Below are positions 35,401 to 46,064 of a DNA stretch of 64,000 nt, in pieces (the stretch's first letter is position 1; every line of letters starts with the position of its first letter). Made by a program: the position numbers and the translations under genes. Under the pieces are notes generated by a model. That model was not told the origin of the DNA. It did not search any database and saw nothing but the letters and a program-made list of their open reading frames with translations. Origin of the DNA: Misgurnus anguillicaudatus (Eukaryota > Chordata > Actinopteri > Cypriniformes > Cobitidae); contig NC_073341.2 of NCBI RefSeq assembly GCF_027580225.2, forward strand, positions 15,374,501-15,438,500, in the 5' to 3' direction.

Positions 35401-35662
35401 GCATTGAAAAGGGTTCTGCTATTACAGGCTGAAGAACTCTAATTTGGTGCAATTTAAAACAAATTTTTAAGAGTGTGAGGTAGGTATGCTTTTCCACGTG
35501 TTTTTTCAACTATCCTATGATTCAAATCTGATGAACTGTCTGAAATTTGACAGCAATATTAAACTTCTTCCCTAATTATAAATGCAGAAACATGAATGGA
35601 CACTGACCTTTTTGTTCCTCAGTATCTTCTTGTTTAATTCGGCATAGGTCTGGATCACTCAT
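32407..35662 (-). CDS. FiNZ-type C2H2 zinc-finger protein, gene 1 (12 fingers)
   Basis: Predicted nuclear DNA-binding protein, 406 residues. Coding exon 2 (35662-35608) encodes [18 protein letters not shown] and ends at a GTCAGT donor. Exon 3 (33572-32407) follows a TTTTAG acceptor, and the phase joins correctly. The N-terminus with the acidic DLLDVKVESDEDEEKH tract matches the FiNZ region of cypriniform zinc-finger proteins, a class linked to transposon repression. Twelve intact C2H2 fingers follow, joined by TGERPY/SGERPY linkers, and the protein ends TGESP. Finger helices alternate between ELNVH and SLEVH types, suggesting expansion of a two-finger unit. No frameshift seen. The in-frame upstream ATG in the intron was rejected in favour of the splice join. 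Confidence 0.85.
33573..35607 (-). other. Intron 2 of zinc-finger gene 1
   Basis: Bounded by GTCAGT and TTTTAG on the minus strand. AT-rich. 35350-35480 contains degenerate text related to the GGTTCT/GCACCAAA foldback MITE at 44639. No ORF within it was recognised. Confidence 0.6.
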
Positions 35663-35983
35663 CTTTGATCTTCTCTCCAATCAATATATAAATGAATACA
35701 TTTTCAGTTTTTCACATTAACAACTTTATGCAAATGCATTAAAAAGTAAATAATTTAAATTATGACATATAGCACACTAGCTATTAAACTAGCTGAGCAC
35801 AATCCTACAGTTCATGGACGCATAGCTAGAGAGGAAATAATCATAGGCTTAATAATGTCAATAATCTTTAAACATCTAAATGTAATATTTTTAAAAACAC
35901 AGAATTTTGACAGAAAAAGCAATTTCCAATATGAGAGAGAATACATAAACAAAAAATTAGCATTATCAAGTACGGTATGTTAC

Positions 35984-36140
35984 CTTGAATCTTCCAACAA
36001 CCGACACCAGTGATGGAAACCTCTTTAACTGAAGACTGATATTGTCTTCAGCAGTAGTCTTTTATTGTACAGTTAGATATGAGCACACGTCTTCAAATCA
36101 AAGCGTAAGTTACTGACCCTGCAGTCATCACGTCTAAATC
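35984..36140 (-). other. Exon 1 of zinc-finger gene 1 (5' UTR), diverged
   Basis: The minus strand shows a donor AAG|GTAACA at 35984/35983. Text resembles exon 1 of genes 2-4 (TCTTCCAAC, ATTGTCTTCAGCAGTAGTCTTT) but is diverged, with the long exon-1 ORF broken. The 5' end is estimated from the TATA box at 36164. Confidence 0.55.
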
Positions 36141-36163
36141 ATCTCGGAACAAACGTTACATTG

Positions 36164-36171
36164 CATTTATA
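36164..36171 (-). promoter_or_regulatory. TATA box of zinc-finger gene 1
   Basis: The minus strand reads TATAAATG within AAAATGTGTATAAATGCAAT, identical in core to the element upstream of genes 2-4 and correctly placed before exon 1. Confidence 0.65.
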
Positions 36172-36199
36172 CACATTTTATGAAGCAGTCTGAGAACTG

Positions 36200-36560
36200 C
36201 AAACCAAAACAATAAATAAAAAACACAAAGCCAAATCTAAAAACAAAATACCGAGTCAAAAAAACACAACGACAAATGCAACGATAAAAAACAAGACCGA
36301 AATAGCAAGTCAGAATAAAAACACAACAACAAAACAAAATAACGAGCGAGATAACAACGATAAATCAGATCAACCGGAAAAAGTAGGTACAATGTGAGAA
36401 TGGATTAGTTACTGCTGATTGGACGAGACGTCTGCCTATCACTGCACCCCGGAAGTACAGTGATGGGAGAAACGGAGCTTTTCGAAGCTTCGAATCATTT
36501 GAACCAATTGCTTCGTCAAATGATTCACTGTTTCGAAGCGTTCGAAACACCACGCACGCT
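36200..36560. other. A-rich low-complexity DNA and a hAT-like end
   Basis: 36200-36360 is rich in AACAAAA/ACAACA words. From about 36460, CAGTGATGGGAGAAACGG followed by repeated TTCGAA words (36480-36546) looks like one end of a hAT element with subterminal repeats. Its other end was not found. Confidence 0.4.
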
Positions 36561-36794
36561 GATGTTATACATGTATTTTGGCAATGTACCTACACTGAGA
36601 AACTCTGGACAGAACTCTTATTGTTAATTCAATCTTCTTTTGTTGGTGATTTCTCTTTTTATTTTAAAGATTTTTTATTATTATTTGACTGCTTGAAAGA
36701 GAATTTAGGGAAATTTTATATAATGAATTTCCTGCTAGCCAAATTTCTCATACATAAGCTGTACTGGATCCAAACCTCTGTTTTCTTTATTTAA
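36561..36794 (+). pseudogene. L1-like LINE ORF2 C-terminus
   Basis: The plus frame starting at 36561 reads DVIHVFWQCTYTEKLWTELL, then LLAKFLIHKLYWIQ, and stops at 36792-36794. An H-x3-FW-x-C-x6-W block followed by LAK-x3-HK is the usual tail of L1/Swimmer-type ORF2. A 3' UTR runs on to an A-rich end near 37002, which fits a 5'-truncated LINE insertion. No ATG is expected in such a fragment. Confidence 0.7.
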
Positions 36795-37003
36795 AGATGA
36801 TTTAGACAAGTAGGAAACTATTCAAAGCTCTATTAATCCTAAAGCAATGAAAACTATTTCTCTCTATTCTTCCTTTATGTCCTTTAGTAATACTTGCAAT
36901 ATTGTCTTCCTGGCCATTTTTTATAATTATTTTATTTATTTATTTATTGTTTAATTACTGTATTATTACTGCTGTATGTGTTGTTTTGTTGAATAAAAAA
37001 AAC
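36561..37003 (+). mobile_element. 5'-truncated L1-like LINE copy
   Basis: The ORF2 tail is followed by about 200 bp of AT-rich 3' UTR ending in GAATAAAAAAAACAG. No clear target duplication was identified. Confidence 0.6.
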
Positions 37004-37929
37004 AGACGCTGACGACACTAGCTGGTCAAAATATTGTAAAAGTAACAGTGTTTTCAGTATAATTATAAATAGCTACTAAAATATTGTTATTGTGGGGTGT
37101 TGATAAATAAGCTACACCTCACGATATTATAATTTCGTTCTGGTGGTACTTTGATGTCTTACGCAAATCAGTCTGCACAGTGCCAGATAGTCATACACGA
37201 ATAATATTTCTGCAAGTCTGTCCCTGCTCTCACACAGAGCTCATGTGTAAGAGATGGGCTAAAGATAAGACCTGTTAATGAAGGATGCTTCTGTTCTGAT
37301 AGAGAAAAAACACACATAATGGTTGTAGTGGAACACGAGAGATAGGCAAAACATAGGTCTAGTGCTCATGTAGTGAAAAAAGGGACAAAAGATGTTTACT
37401 ACTTTTTTATTTAAAGACATCTTAATAAAAAAGTATATCGCAAAACAAAAAGCCTTTGCAATTTCATTTTTTCACCAATACTGTCATCCTTAGTATTACA
37501 GCAAGTGGTGTTGCTTTTATCATAATTTAAATGTTAATTGTCTTTTGGCCTTTTAAACTGTTTGTTTATCAAAGGCAGTAATTATGCAACGTGTACATAC
37601 TCTGTTTTACAGTAAACAAATGGAGAAGGTGGACAACCAATTACAGAAATCTTACAATTTAATGGTATATATATTTAGTGTTTAAGAGTAAATCAGTGTA
37701 ATAGATCAAAACAACTGTACATTTTATTCATAATATGAAATTTTCTGTAAATACATTTACAGCAAGCTAAATTATACTATTCACAGCATTTTACAGTTAT
37801 TTAAGTGTACAGTATTTGACTTGCAAGACTGCTGTAAGTTACTCAATTTTTTGCAAACAATTTTACAGCATAACTTCATAGTGAATGTTCATATCAACTT
37901 CAAGATTTTCTTTATGTGTAAAACTCTTT

Positions 37930-39827
37930 TCACACTGAGGACAAATATGTAGACACTCTCCAGTGAATTTTCATGTGAAGCTCAAGATCTTTGTTGTGTT
38001 TGAAACTCTTTTCACACTGAGTACATGCGTATGGACGCTCTCCAGTGTGAATTCTCATGTGAATCTCAAGCCCTTCTTTGCGTTTGAAACTCTTTCCACA
38101 CTGAGTACATGAGTATGGATACTCTCCAGTGTGAATTAGCATGTGGTCCGTCAGTATTGCATTCTGTGTGAAACTCTTTCCACACTCAAGACATGCGTAT
38201 GGACGCTCTCCAGTGTGAATTCTCATGTGGTTCTGAAGCACCGATTTCCGTCTAAAACCCTTTCCACACTGAAAACATGTGTGTGGACGCTCTCCAGTGT
38301 GAATTCTCATGTGGGTGTGAAGATATGATTTCTGTGTGAAACTCTTTCCACACTGATCACAGGAATATGGATGCTCCCCAGTGTGAATTCTCATATGAAA
38401 TTCCAATCTTGATTTGTGTTTAAAACTTTTTTTACATTGTAGACAAGTATGGTATGGAGGCTCTCTGGTGTGAATTCTTTTGTGCATCTCAAGCTCTGAT
38501 TTCTTTGTGAAACTCATTTCACACTGAAGACATGCGAACAAACAATCTTGAGTGTGAATTTGCATGTGCACATTAAGATTTATTTTCTGTGTGAATCCCT
38601 TTCCACATTGAAGACATGTGTATGGACGCTCTCCAGTGTGAATTCTCATATGAATTTCGAATTTTGATTTGTATTTAAAACTTTTTTTACATTGTAGACA
38701 GGTATGGTCTGTGGTGTGAATTCTCTTGTGCACTGTAAGCTCTGATTTCTGTGTGAAACTCTTCCCACACTCAAGACATGAATATGGACGCTCTCCAGAG
38801 TGAACTCTCATGTGAACCTTAAGCTGAGATTTCTGTGTGAAACTCAATTCACACTGAAGACATGCGAACAAACGGTCTTTAGTATGAATTTGCATGTGCA
38901 CATTAAGATTTATTTTTTGTGTGAAACCCTTTCCACACTCAAGACATGAATATGGACGCTCTCCAGAGTGAACTCTTATGTGAACCTTAAGCTGTGATTT
39001 CTGTGTGAAACTCTTTCCACATTGAAGACATGGGTATGGACGCTCTCCAGTGTGAATTCTCATGTGTTTATCAAGATCTGGTTTCTGTGTGAAACACTTT
39101 CCACATTGAAGACATTTGTATGGGCGATCTCCAGTCTGAATTCTCACGTGTTCCTCAGAATGTCTTTTAAGTGTAAAACTGTTCTCACAGTGAGGTGAGG
39201 ATTTGCCCGCTTCTGTACTTTGCTTTCTTTTTCGAGAGAAAGTATTTTCCATCTGCAAGTTACTCAATGTTTCTCTCATTATGAAATTATGAGGTTTCTG
39301 AGAGTAGTTTTTCTCCTCAGCTTCATCCAATTCATCACTTTCAACTTTCAGGTCCAATAAGTCTAAAATGAAACAAAAGAGTTTTTTCTGTCATTCTCAT
39401 GGTAAGAAAATCAAATCATAATCCTTCAGGAAAATGCTATGGGGCAGTTTACCAGACAGGGTTTAAATTAATCCAGGACAAAGCCTTAGTTATAGTAGAA
39501 CATTTAAGTAGATTTTGCAAACAAACCTTACAAAAAGCAATACTGGTGTGCATCTTGAGGCAAAACAATAGCACTGATATATGTTAAGATATGTCAGTAA
39601 AAGGTGTTTTTAAATAAAGGCAGCTCAAACATGCATTTTAGTCTGGGACTATGGTAAGCCCTGTTTGTGTTAGATATGCTTTTCTCCTATGATTCAAATC
39701 TAATGAACCGGCTAAATTTTTACATTATGTTCCTCACCAATTATAAATGCAGAAACACAAATAGACACTAACCTTTGTGTTCCTCTGTGTCTTCTTGTTT
39801 AATTCGGCATAGGTCTGGATCACTCAT
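37930..39827 (-). CDS. FiNZ-type C2H2 zinc-finger protein, gene 2 (14 fingers, last finger lost)
   Basis: Predicted 495-residue nuclear protein. Exon 2 (39827-39773) encodes [18 protein letters not shown] with a GTTAGT donor. Exon 3 (39362-37930) follows a TTTTAG acceptor in phase. The FiNZ-like acidic N-terminus ([16 protein letters not shown]) is followed by one degenerate finger (first Cys gone, last His now Gln) and 14 intact C2H2 fingers. Relative to gene 3, a 2-bp deletion near 37964 shifts the frame after HMKIH. It replaces the terminal finger with WRVSTYLSSV and a stop. An exon-1 ORF could extend the N-terminus in frame by 52 residues. Likely a transposon-directed repressor by family. 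Target unknown. Confidence 0.85.
39441..39669. mobile_element. MITE in intron 2 of zinc-finger gene 2
   Basis: The ends (GGGGCAGTTTACCAGACAGG on the left, CAAACAGGGCTTACC reading inwards on the right) are imperfect inverted repeats. Gene 4 has an empty version of the site. Gene 3 has a reduced copy at 48556-48746. Other copies or fragments: near 20408, 30885, 50563, 52086 and 57357. Confidence 0.78.
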
Positions 39828-40031
39828 GTCTTCAGTCTTCTCTTTAATCAAAACAAAAAATAATACATTTTTACATTAACAACTAGCAAATGTATTAAAA
39901 AAAATGATTTAAGTGCTCCAATATACATAACGAATAATTATGATGTCATCAATATTATTTTAGAAAAATTACATTTCCGATGAGAGATAGAATATAGAAA
40001 AATAAAAATTCAGCTTTATCAAGTCTATTAC

Positions 40032-40180
40032 CTCGACTCTTCCAACAATCAATGTCAGTGTTGGAAACTGTTTCCAGTGAGACCAGGAGTCTTGTATTGT
40101 CTTCAGTAGTAGTCTTTATTGTAGATAGTGAAGTCTTTAAATCAGAGCGTACTGCTACTGGTGCTGCAGTCATCAAGTCT
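40032..40180 (-). other. Exon 1 of zinc-finger gene 2, with an open frame
   Basis: The donor CGAG|GTAATAG lies at 40032/40031. From ATG at 40173 the exon is open (MTAAPVAVRSDLKTSLSTIK and on) to the donor. If spliced to the first acceptor of exon 2 it enters the main frame through EKTED before the MSDPD start. The TATA box implies a leader of only a few bases before this ATG, so its use is uncertain. Confidence 0.6.
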
Positions 40181-40202
40181 AACTGATGCTGGAACTACAT
40201 TG

Positions 40203-40210
40203 CATTTATA
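40203..40210 (-). promoter_or_regulatory. TATA box of zinc-finger gene 2
   Basis: The minus strand reads GTGTATAAATGCAATGTAG. The same core and about 60 bp around it are conserved upstream of genes 3 and 4. Confidence 0.75.
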
Positions 40211-40689
40211 CACATTTTAAGGGGCGGTCCTATAACATGGAAACAAAGCACTTAACTTTAAACAAAGCATTGAATGGAAGAAGCACAGCCACTCCTAATC
40301 CTGGAATTTCAACATTCCTCAATCACATTAACATAACTGTCCCATCCAGACCACTTCATTATCATGGAAATGTGCTCTTAGCTGATTCATAAGCAACTGG
40401 CCCACAAACTCACAGCATTGGATGGGCCATCAAAAGCCATTACATTCTGCTTTGTTTTTCCTTAATGGCCCAATCCAAATGTGTCTCTTTTAGCATTTAA
40501 TATAAAGATATGAGAGAGAAGGGGAATTGGATTATGTTAAATTGACAAAGAGCACTGTTCCAAAACTGCTTAGGTACCGTTAGAGTTTGATGCTCACCAT
40601 ATCACATAGTGTTTAATAAACGGAGTTTATGAAAATACAACGTTTTATGAGTAAATTCAAGATGTCATTCAAAAATTGTGACCAAGAAA

Positions 40690-40796
40690 ATTGGGTGCTT
40701 CACCGGTGCTATATGACACTAAAAATGGTTCTTCTATGATTACGAGCAAAGAACCACTTTTGGTGCAATATAGCACTGTTTGTTTTTAGAGTCTAG
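40690..40796. repeat. Partial copy of the GGTGCTATAT foldback MITE
   Basis: Text from TTCACCGGTGCTATATGACA to GTTTGTTTTTAGAGTCTA matches the right half of the element at 44639-44912. The left half is missing. Absent from duplicate B, so it inserted after the duplication or was lost there. Confidence 0.8.
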
Positions 40797-40805
40797 TGCT
40801 CACAG

Positions 40806-41045
40806 TGGAAAAATGTGTACTAGTCTTAAAACGAATGTGTTGATGTTGTATAGTTACAGACAACACATTTAATGTGTTGTCCTTAACTAGACACATCTCT
40901 GTGTTATTTGTGGAAGAACACACTTTGTGTTCTTTTAATACATAGTGTGTTGTCCCTTTAATTTATTTAAACACAAAATCAACATAAAAATGACACATAA
41001 TGTGTTAAATAGGATAACACAAAACAATGTGTAAAAATACGAACA
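40806..41045. repeat. AACACA/TGTGTT-rich repeat, shared with 50370-50560
   Basis: Dense ACACATT/AATGTGTT words (GACAACACATTTAATGTGTT and similar) form inverted pairs. The duplicate-B counterpart near 50370-50560 is shorter. Resembles a fish MITE with reiterated subterminal motifs. Ends not defined. Confidence 0.6.
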
Positions 41046-41946
41046 CATCCTTCCTTAAAGAGAGACTCACAGAACAGAAAAATTTGATACTTATTGTGTG
41101 TGATGTGATGTTATAAATCTAAAACAAATAAGTACTACCAAATCAGTAAGAACTTGTTAATACATTTTAACCTGTTACACTGCTTTTGAAAAGAAATGTT
41201 ATAACCAAACTCAAAAAGAGTTAATAAAAGCTTTGCACTAAAAGCAGAAGTTTGGTCTCATTTGAAGTACTTAATAAGTCAAAATTAATTGATTCCTGAT
41301 GACAAAAGTGTGTGTTATTTCTTATTTAAATGTTTTTCTTAAACATGACATGTGAATTTATTTAGAGAAAACACCAAAATGCTAACATTTGTTTATTCAC
41401 CTCTTTTCAGTGTATTGTCTATGTTTTTTGTGACTCTGCCCCATTCAAGTTTAGCGCCCTGGCACACATTGACCTCTAAAGCCAGGTTATGGGCCTCTAA
41501 TTATTATTCTTTTGTCTGTATTAAAAAAAAACAAATACTGAAATTAGTTTCTATTCAATGTTTTAATCCCCATTTACTTTGGTCAAATGTCTCACTTCAC
41601 CTTCTTTGTGTCAGATGCCTTTTTAATAATAATAAAAAAAACTTTTAAATAAGATTCACCTTTCGAAGTTATTCCTAAAGTCTAAACTGTAAAACATTTG
41701 CTAAAGTTATGCAGCTGTTTGCCAGTAATTTACTATAGATTTAATGTTATTAACTGGCAACAGTTTGTGGCAACATTAACATCAAGTCTTTGTTTTTACA
41801 GAATAAAACTATAAAATTCTGTCACTATAAGATTTGCAGAATAAAATAAAGTTAAAATACTGAAGATTAAGTCTTAGACTTTTTAAATGTCTAGTTTGCT
41901 AAAGTATGTACAATCTTTTACATTTAAACTACACAGAACTTTGAAC

Positions 41947-42209
41947 CAGTGTTGGGTAAGTTACTCAAAAAAAGTAATTAATTACTAGTTACTAATTATT
42001 ACATCTTCAATTATGTAATAAGATTACTTTACAAATTACTCTCTCCAAAAAGTATTTAATTACTTATTACTAATTAATTTCTAAATCCTATTTAGTACAT
42101 GATACAAGGATAGGTTGGAAATGGCTCGAAGTAATAATATATAAAAGTACATCAAAAGTAATTAAATTACAGTAACTAATTACTTAGCAACTATTTACAC
42201 CCAACACTG
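41947..42209. mobile_element. hAT-type MITE (CAGTGTTGGGT)
   Basis: TIRs CAGTGTTGGGTAAGT and CAGTGTTGGGTGTAA. Flanks CTTTGAAC (41939-41946) and CTTTCAAC (42210-42217) agree at 7 of 8. Interior rich in TAATTACT/AGTAATTA words. Non-coding. Confidence 0.88.
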
Positions 42210-42354
42210 CTTTCAACTAATGTAAACAAAGAGGTCTTTAGTGCCCTGATGGCCTACTGATGGGGCAAAAATGCGTTTCACTTTAGAAACATTTAATTGC
42301 AGCCTCTCTTGCCTTGCAGTGGTTTGGTCCACTGCCTGTCTGCATTCCCTGATT

Positions 42355-42541
42355 CACTTACATTTACATTTAGTCATTTAGCAGACACTTTTGTCCAAAG
42401 CGACTTACAAATGAGGTAAACAATAGAAGCAATTAGAGCAACACAAGAACAGCAATACATAAGTGCAAACTAGCCTATCAAGTCTGACAGTACATAGCCA
42501 TGGGTTAGTTAGTCCTTTTTTTGTATAAAAGATAAAGATAG
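42355..42541 (+). repeat. Common teleost interspersed repeat
   Basis: Contains TTACATTTAGTCATTTAGCA followed by CCAAAGCGACTTACAAATGA, a text I recall from many fish sequences. Class not assigned. No coding content. Confidence 0.55.
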
Positions 42542-43141
42542 AAAATAGGAAAAGATATAAGCTCTATATTAATAAGTGAGGTATTGGTGGAAGAGATGAG
42601 TTTTTAGCCAATTCATAAGAGTCTTAAAGAGTCAGCAGATCGTGTTGTGACTTGCAGATCATTCCACAGATGAAACACTCTAAAAATGATTGGGTTAAGT
42701 CTGCTGGACTGTTATGTTGGGTTATTTTTACATTTTAAACACTTTTGGGTAGTTTCAACACTTTTGGGTAGTTTTTAAACAATTTTGGGTAGTTTTCTAG
42801 TTGTTGGGTTAAACCTGCTGGGATATTATCCTGGGTTGTTTGAAGAGGCTCACGTGCTTCGCGCCCTTAGATGTTTGAATGTGCTCAGCAACGGTCGTCA
42901 TGAAAGGACAGCCTGATCTCAAAAGTTTCTGTGAAATAGTCATGCATTATTTTGCTCAGTTTTGCGTGGCATTGTCACATATTTCCACTATTTTACGTGC
43001 CTGTGCCACACATTTCTTTTCCGTGTCAGTTTCACGTATTGGTTACTCAACAGTTTTTCCTATTTTTAAACAATTGTCGCTTTGGTTTAGAATTAGTTTT
43101 GCTGTTTGCGTTAGGATGTCACTTTAAGTATTGGTTTATAC
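42542..43141. other. No gene recognised
   Basis: 42680-42840 has repeated TTTTGGGTAGTTT and TTGGGTTA words, probably another MITE. The ORFs at 42879-43191 have no motif and overlap in two frames. Judged spurious. Confidence 0.4.
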
Positions 43142-43577
43142 TAGTGATGCACCGATGTATCGGCCGCCAATATTTAACGGCCGATTTTTGATGAATTTGA
43201 AACCATCGGCATATCGGCAATAGCACGAGAAAGGCCGATACCAATTGTTTATTAATTAACTACATAAAGAAATCCATTACATGTAAAAATGATTTAATAT
43301 TGTTAATAAAATAAATGCTGAATAGCAAAAACCACCTTTGAAGGTTGTCATGCTGTCTTATTATATTTGTTTTAGCTTAATTTGTGCCTCTCTTATTATG
43401 TCAGTCAATTGAATGTTAATTAGATCAAATCCATGTTCAGTAAAAATAATTTAGCTAATAGACCAACTGTATAGTATTATATACATGTGTTTAATATCGG
43501 TATCGGCATCGGTATCCGCCAGAAGTTGTCTGTTTAAATCGGTATCGGTCCAAAAAAATCCTATCGGTGCATCCCTA
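43142..43577. mobile_element. hAT-type element with ATCGG subterminal repeats
   Basis: Ends TAGTGATGCACCGAT and TAGGGATGCACCGAT. Perfect 8-bp duplication GTTTATAC at 43134-43141 and 43578-43585. The subterminal word ATCGG/CCGAT occurs many times near both ends. 436 bp, non-autonomous. Confidence 0.93.
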
Positions 43578-43789
43578 GTTTATACTATTTTTTTTCATAT
43601 GCTTTTTAAACCATTGTCGCCTGATGGTAGGGTTAGAGTTGGGTTTGGGTAAGGACAAGGCTCCCAAGTTTTACCAAAAGTTTGGAGTGAGATTATCTGT
43701 TAGGGGAGGGGGTATTTGCAGCAGCGTACCCCTCGGCCCACCCAATTCTCAAGCTTTTGCTAACAGTTTAATTGTACCAATTGTTTTGT

Positions 43790-44002
43790 AAACAAACCAT
43801 TAATGTGCCCCATTGACTTCCTTAGTATTATTTTTTCCTACTATGGAAGTGAATGGGGCTCATTAAAGGTTTGGTCACAAACATTCCTCAAAATATCTTC
43901 CTTCGTGTTTTTCAAAACAAAGAAATTTATACAGGTTTGTAACAACATGAGAGTGAGAAATGATGACAGAATTTTTATTTTTGGATGAACTATCTCTTTA
44001 AA
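43790..44002. repeat. Partial foldback repeat, same family as 59047-59363
   Basis: Contains CCCCATTGACTTCC, its inverted partner GGAAGTGAATGGGG, and then CAGGTTTGTAACAACATGAG through GGATGAACTATCTCTTTAA. The left half is missing. Serves as an in-window reference for the T-to-C comparison. Confidence 0.8.
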
Positions 44003-44638
44003 CAGATCTGTTTTCCCACACTACATAATATACCAAGAATTCTTCTTCAGTACTTAAGATAATCTTAAAAACATCTAATTGTCCTTATCTGTGCTATTTT
44101 GAGATGTCATGAATATGAACTGAAATGTGCTTTTAACATACATTCTCTGTAGTATTACAAAAATGTATACCACTTGTAGTAAACTTATACCCATCTTTTA
44201 TACAAAGATGGGTTCAAATTTACTACAAGTGGTACCTAAATACATTTTTTAAAATAAATTTTAGCATATTTTAATTCAAATTCATGTACCAAAACAAAAA
44301 AATCAAATGTACACTATTTTATGTACAAAATTAGTACATGAAAATTGAGCACTTTTAGCACATTATGGCATTTTTCACTTGGGCATACTGAACACATACA
44401 CTGCAGAACATTTAATGATGAAAGGGCAATAATAATGAAATCCATCTCTAGGCTAATAGATTTATTTCAGGAAGAAGTTAAAAAAAATCCTATATTGTGA
44501 TTTCTAAGTGGGAGAACTTGCAAATAGCAGGGTGTTCAAATACTTATTTTCCTCACTGTATGTATGTAAGTTATATGTGTGTTTATGTATTTGTGTAAAA
44601 TAATGTAAAAAAAATGTTATTTGCTATACACTCTAAAA
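44003..44638. other. No gene recognised
   Basis: AT-rich. TACCACTTGTAGTAAAC near 44168 is inverted as TTTACTACAAGTGGTACC near 44218, forming a small hairpin. No ORF of interest. Confidence 0.4.
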
Positions 44639-44912
44639 AAAACAAACGGTGCTATATAGCACCAAAACTGTTGCTTTGGATCGTAACCATAGAAGAACCA
44701 TTTTTAGTGCCATATAGCACCGGTAAAGCACCTGTGTAGAACCATATAGGGGCCATATAGCACCACTATAGCACCACATATGGTTCTACAAAGCACTATA
44801 TGGTTCTACACAGCTGTTTCACCGGTGCTATATGGCACTAAAAATGGTTCTTCTATGATTACGAGCAAAGAACCACTTTTGGTGCTATATAGCACCGTTT
44901 GTTTTTAGAGTG
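44639..44912. mobile_element. Foldback MITE with TA duplication
   Basis: TA at 44637-44638 and 44913-44914 flanks TIRs CACTCTAAAAA...CAAACGGTGC; the arms continue as GGTGCTATATAGCACC and are inverted over most of the length. TA duplication and CACT-type ends suggest Tc1/mariner-type movement. Partial copy at 40690. Confidence 0.85.
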
Positions 44913-44914
44913 TA

Positions 44915-45949
44915 GACATTTTTTTTAAAGTTAAATGTAAAGTTTATGTGTCATAAATAAAAAAATACATCTAAAACAAATCTTAAAAATAAAGCTTGAG
45001 CATTTGATTTGAATGAAAAGACATTTTAATAGATTTTAACGTTTAATATTTCTCCATCCACCTCCGGTCTAAGATTACAACTCCGCCACTTCCGGCCTCA
45101 GACTGTCAGGCTGTTGCTGTCAGTCTCAGATTGTCATGACGTATGGTTCTGCGCTTCTGCAGTTGGTCCTATCTCGAAATACATGACAATGCCACATATA
45201 ACATTTTGTGAGACAGCAATGTGTTAACTTGTACAGACTAAGATGACAGGTGTAATTTAGAGAAATGACGACTGTTACCTCAGATCACCATTTTCAGAAA
45301 TTGACTCGAATAGTCATCCTAAGATGTGTGATATGGCATATTAATACAGTTTTCTTGATGTTTCAAAATCCCCATCACATGGTTCATTATGTTAACCCAT
45401 GACAATTTCTGTGAGCTTTTAACAAAGCGTGTCAAAACCGGTACCGAGTCAGACCTCCGCCACCCCACTTCGGCTTTTGTCACACACTTGCACAGTGTTC
45501 CCAGCTTAGCAATAGCGACACTAAATTTAGTGACAAACAAGTGGCTTTCTTGGCATTCGATATGGAAATACAGACCGCGAGCACAAGCTAACTTTCCCAG
45601 CGGCGGAGGATCGCCGAGCCGGCATCTATGTTACATCAGTGACCGGCAGGGTCAACCAGCACATTAAATTAACAGTCGGTACGGCAGGTAACTCGACGAT
45701 AAGCGAGTAGAAAACTGAGTTTCCAAGAACTGGTGTCTTATGTGTATGTTACTTGGCCCTCTCTTTTAAAATAAAACAATAATTTAAGTGTTTGGACATG
45801 AACTTGAAAACATAAACTTATGTTTGTAAGAATTAAACAAACATAGAATTTATGTGTTGAGTTGTATTTAGTTACCACTTTATATTAATTTCATAATATT
45901 TCAAATTTATATTGACCAACTCTCTGATCTGATCTTATGTTTTTTGCAG
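44915..45949. other. No gene established
   Basis: 45060-45170 is a GC-richer stretch with CGCCACTTCCGG words. 45389-45667 is open on the plus strand (92 codons) without recognised motif and with a minus-strand ORF over part of it. Left uncalled. Confidence 0.35.
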
Positions 45950-46064
45950 AGATTAGATGTCATTTTTTGTCCTTTCCATTCTTCCTCCTGGAGCAAAAGT
46001 TGGTAGAAAGGTCTTCCGTCCATCCATTAATGAGGCTAGCAAGGCCTTCATACAACTTTGGCCA
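45950..46064 (+). pseudogene. Isolated exon-like segment of an unrecognised gene or transposon
   Basis: A pyrimidine-rich tract ending TTTTTTGCAG precedes 45950, and CCA|GTAAGT follows 46064, so both splice signals are strong. One frame reads SFFVLSILPPGAKVGRKVF, then RPSINEASKAFIQLWP. A TAG lies just before its Met near the exon start, so as a continuing exon it would be broken. No neighbouring exon was found on the plus strand. I do not recognise the protein with confidence. Confidence 0.4.

Larger units (their letters stand above)
37350..41885 (-). repeat. Segmental duplicate A (contains zinc-finger gene 2)
   Basis: Matches 46360-51350 in the same orientation. Shared text runs from downstream of the genes (GGCAGTAATTATGCAA, AATGGAGAAGGTGGACAAC), through the genes and promoters, to distal text near 41460 (GCCAGGTTATGG). 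Copy A lacks about 350 bp present in B near 49500-49850. The copies carry different later MITEs. Confidence 0.85.

Noticed and set aside
45389..45667. 92-codon plus-strand ORF
   Set aside because: No recognised motif, no splice or promoter context, and an overlapping minus-strand ORF. Insufficient support.
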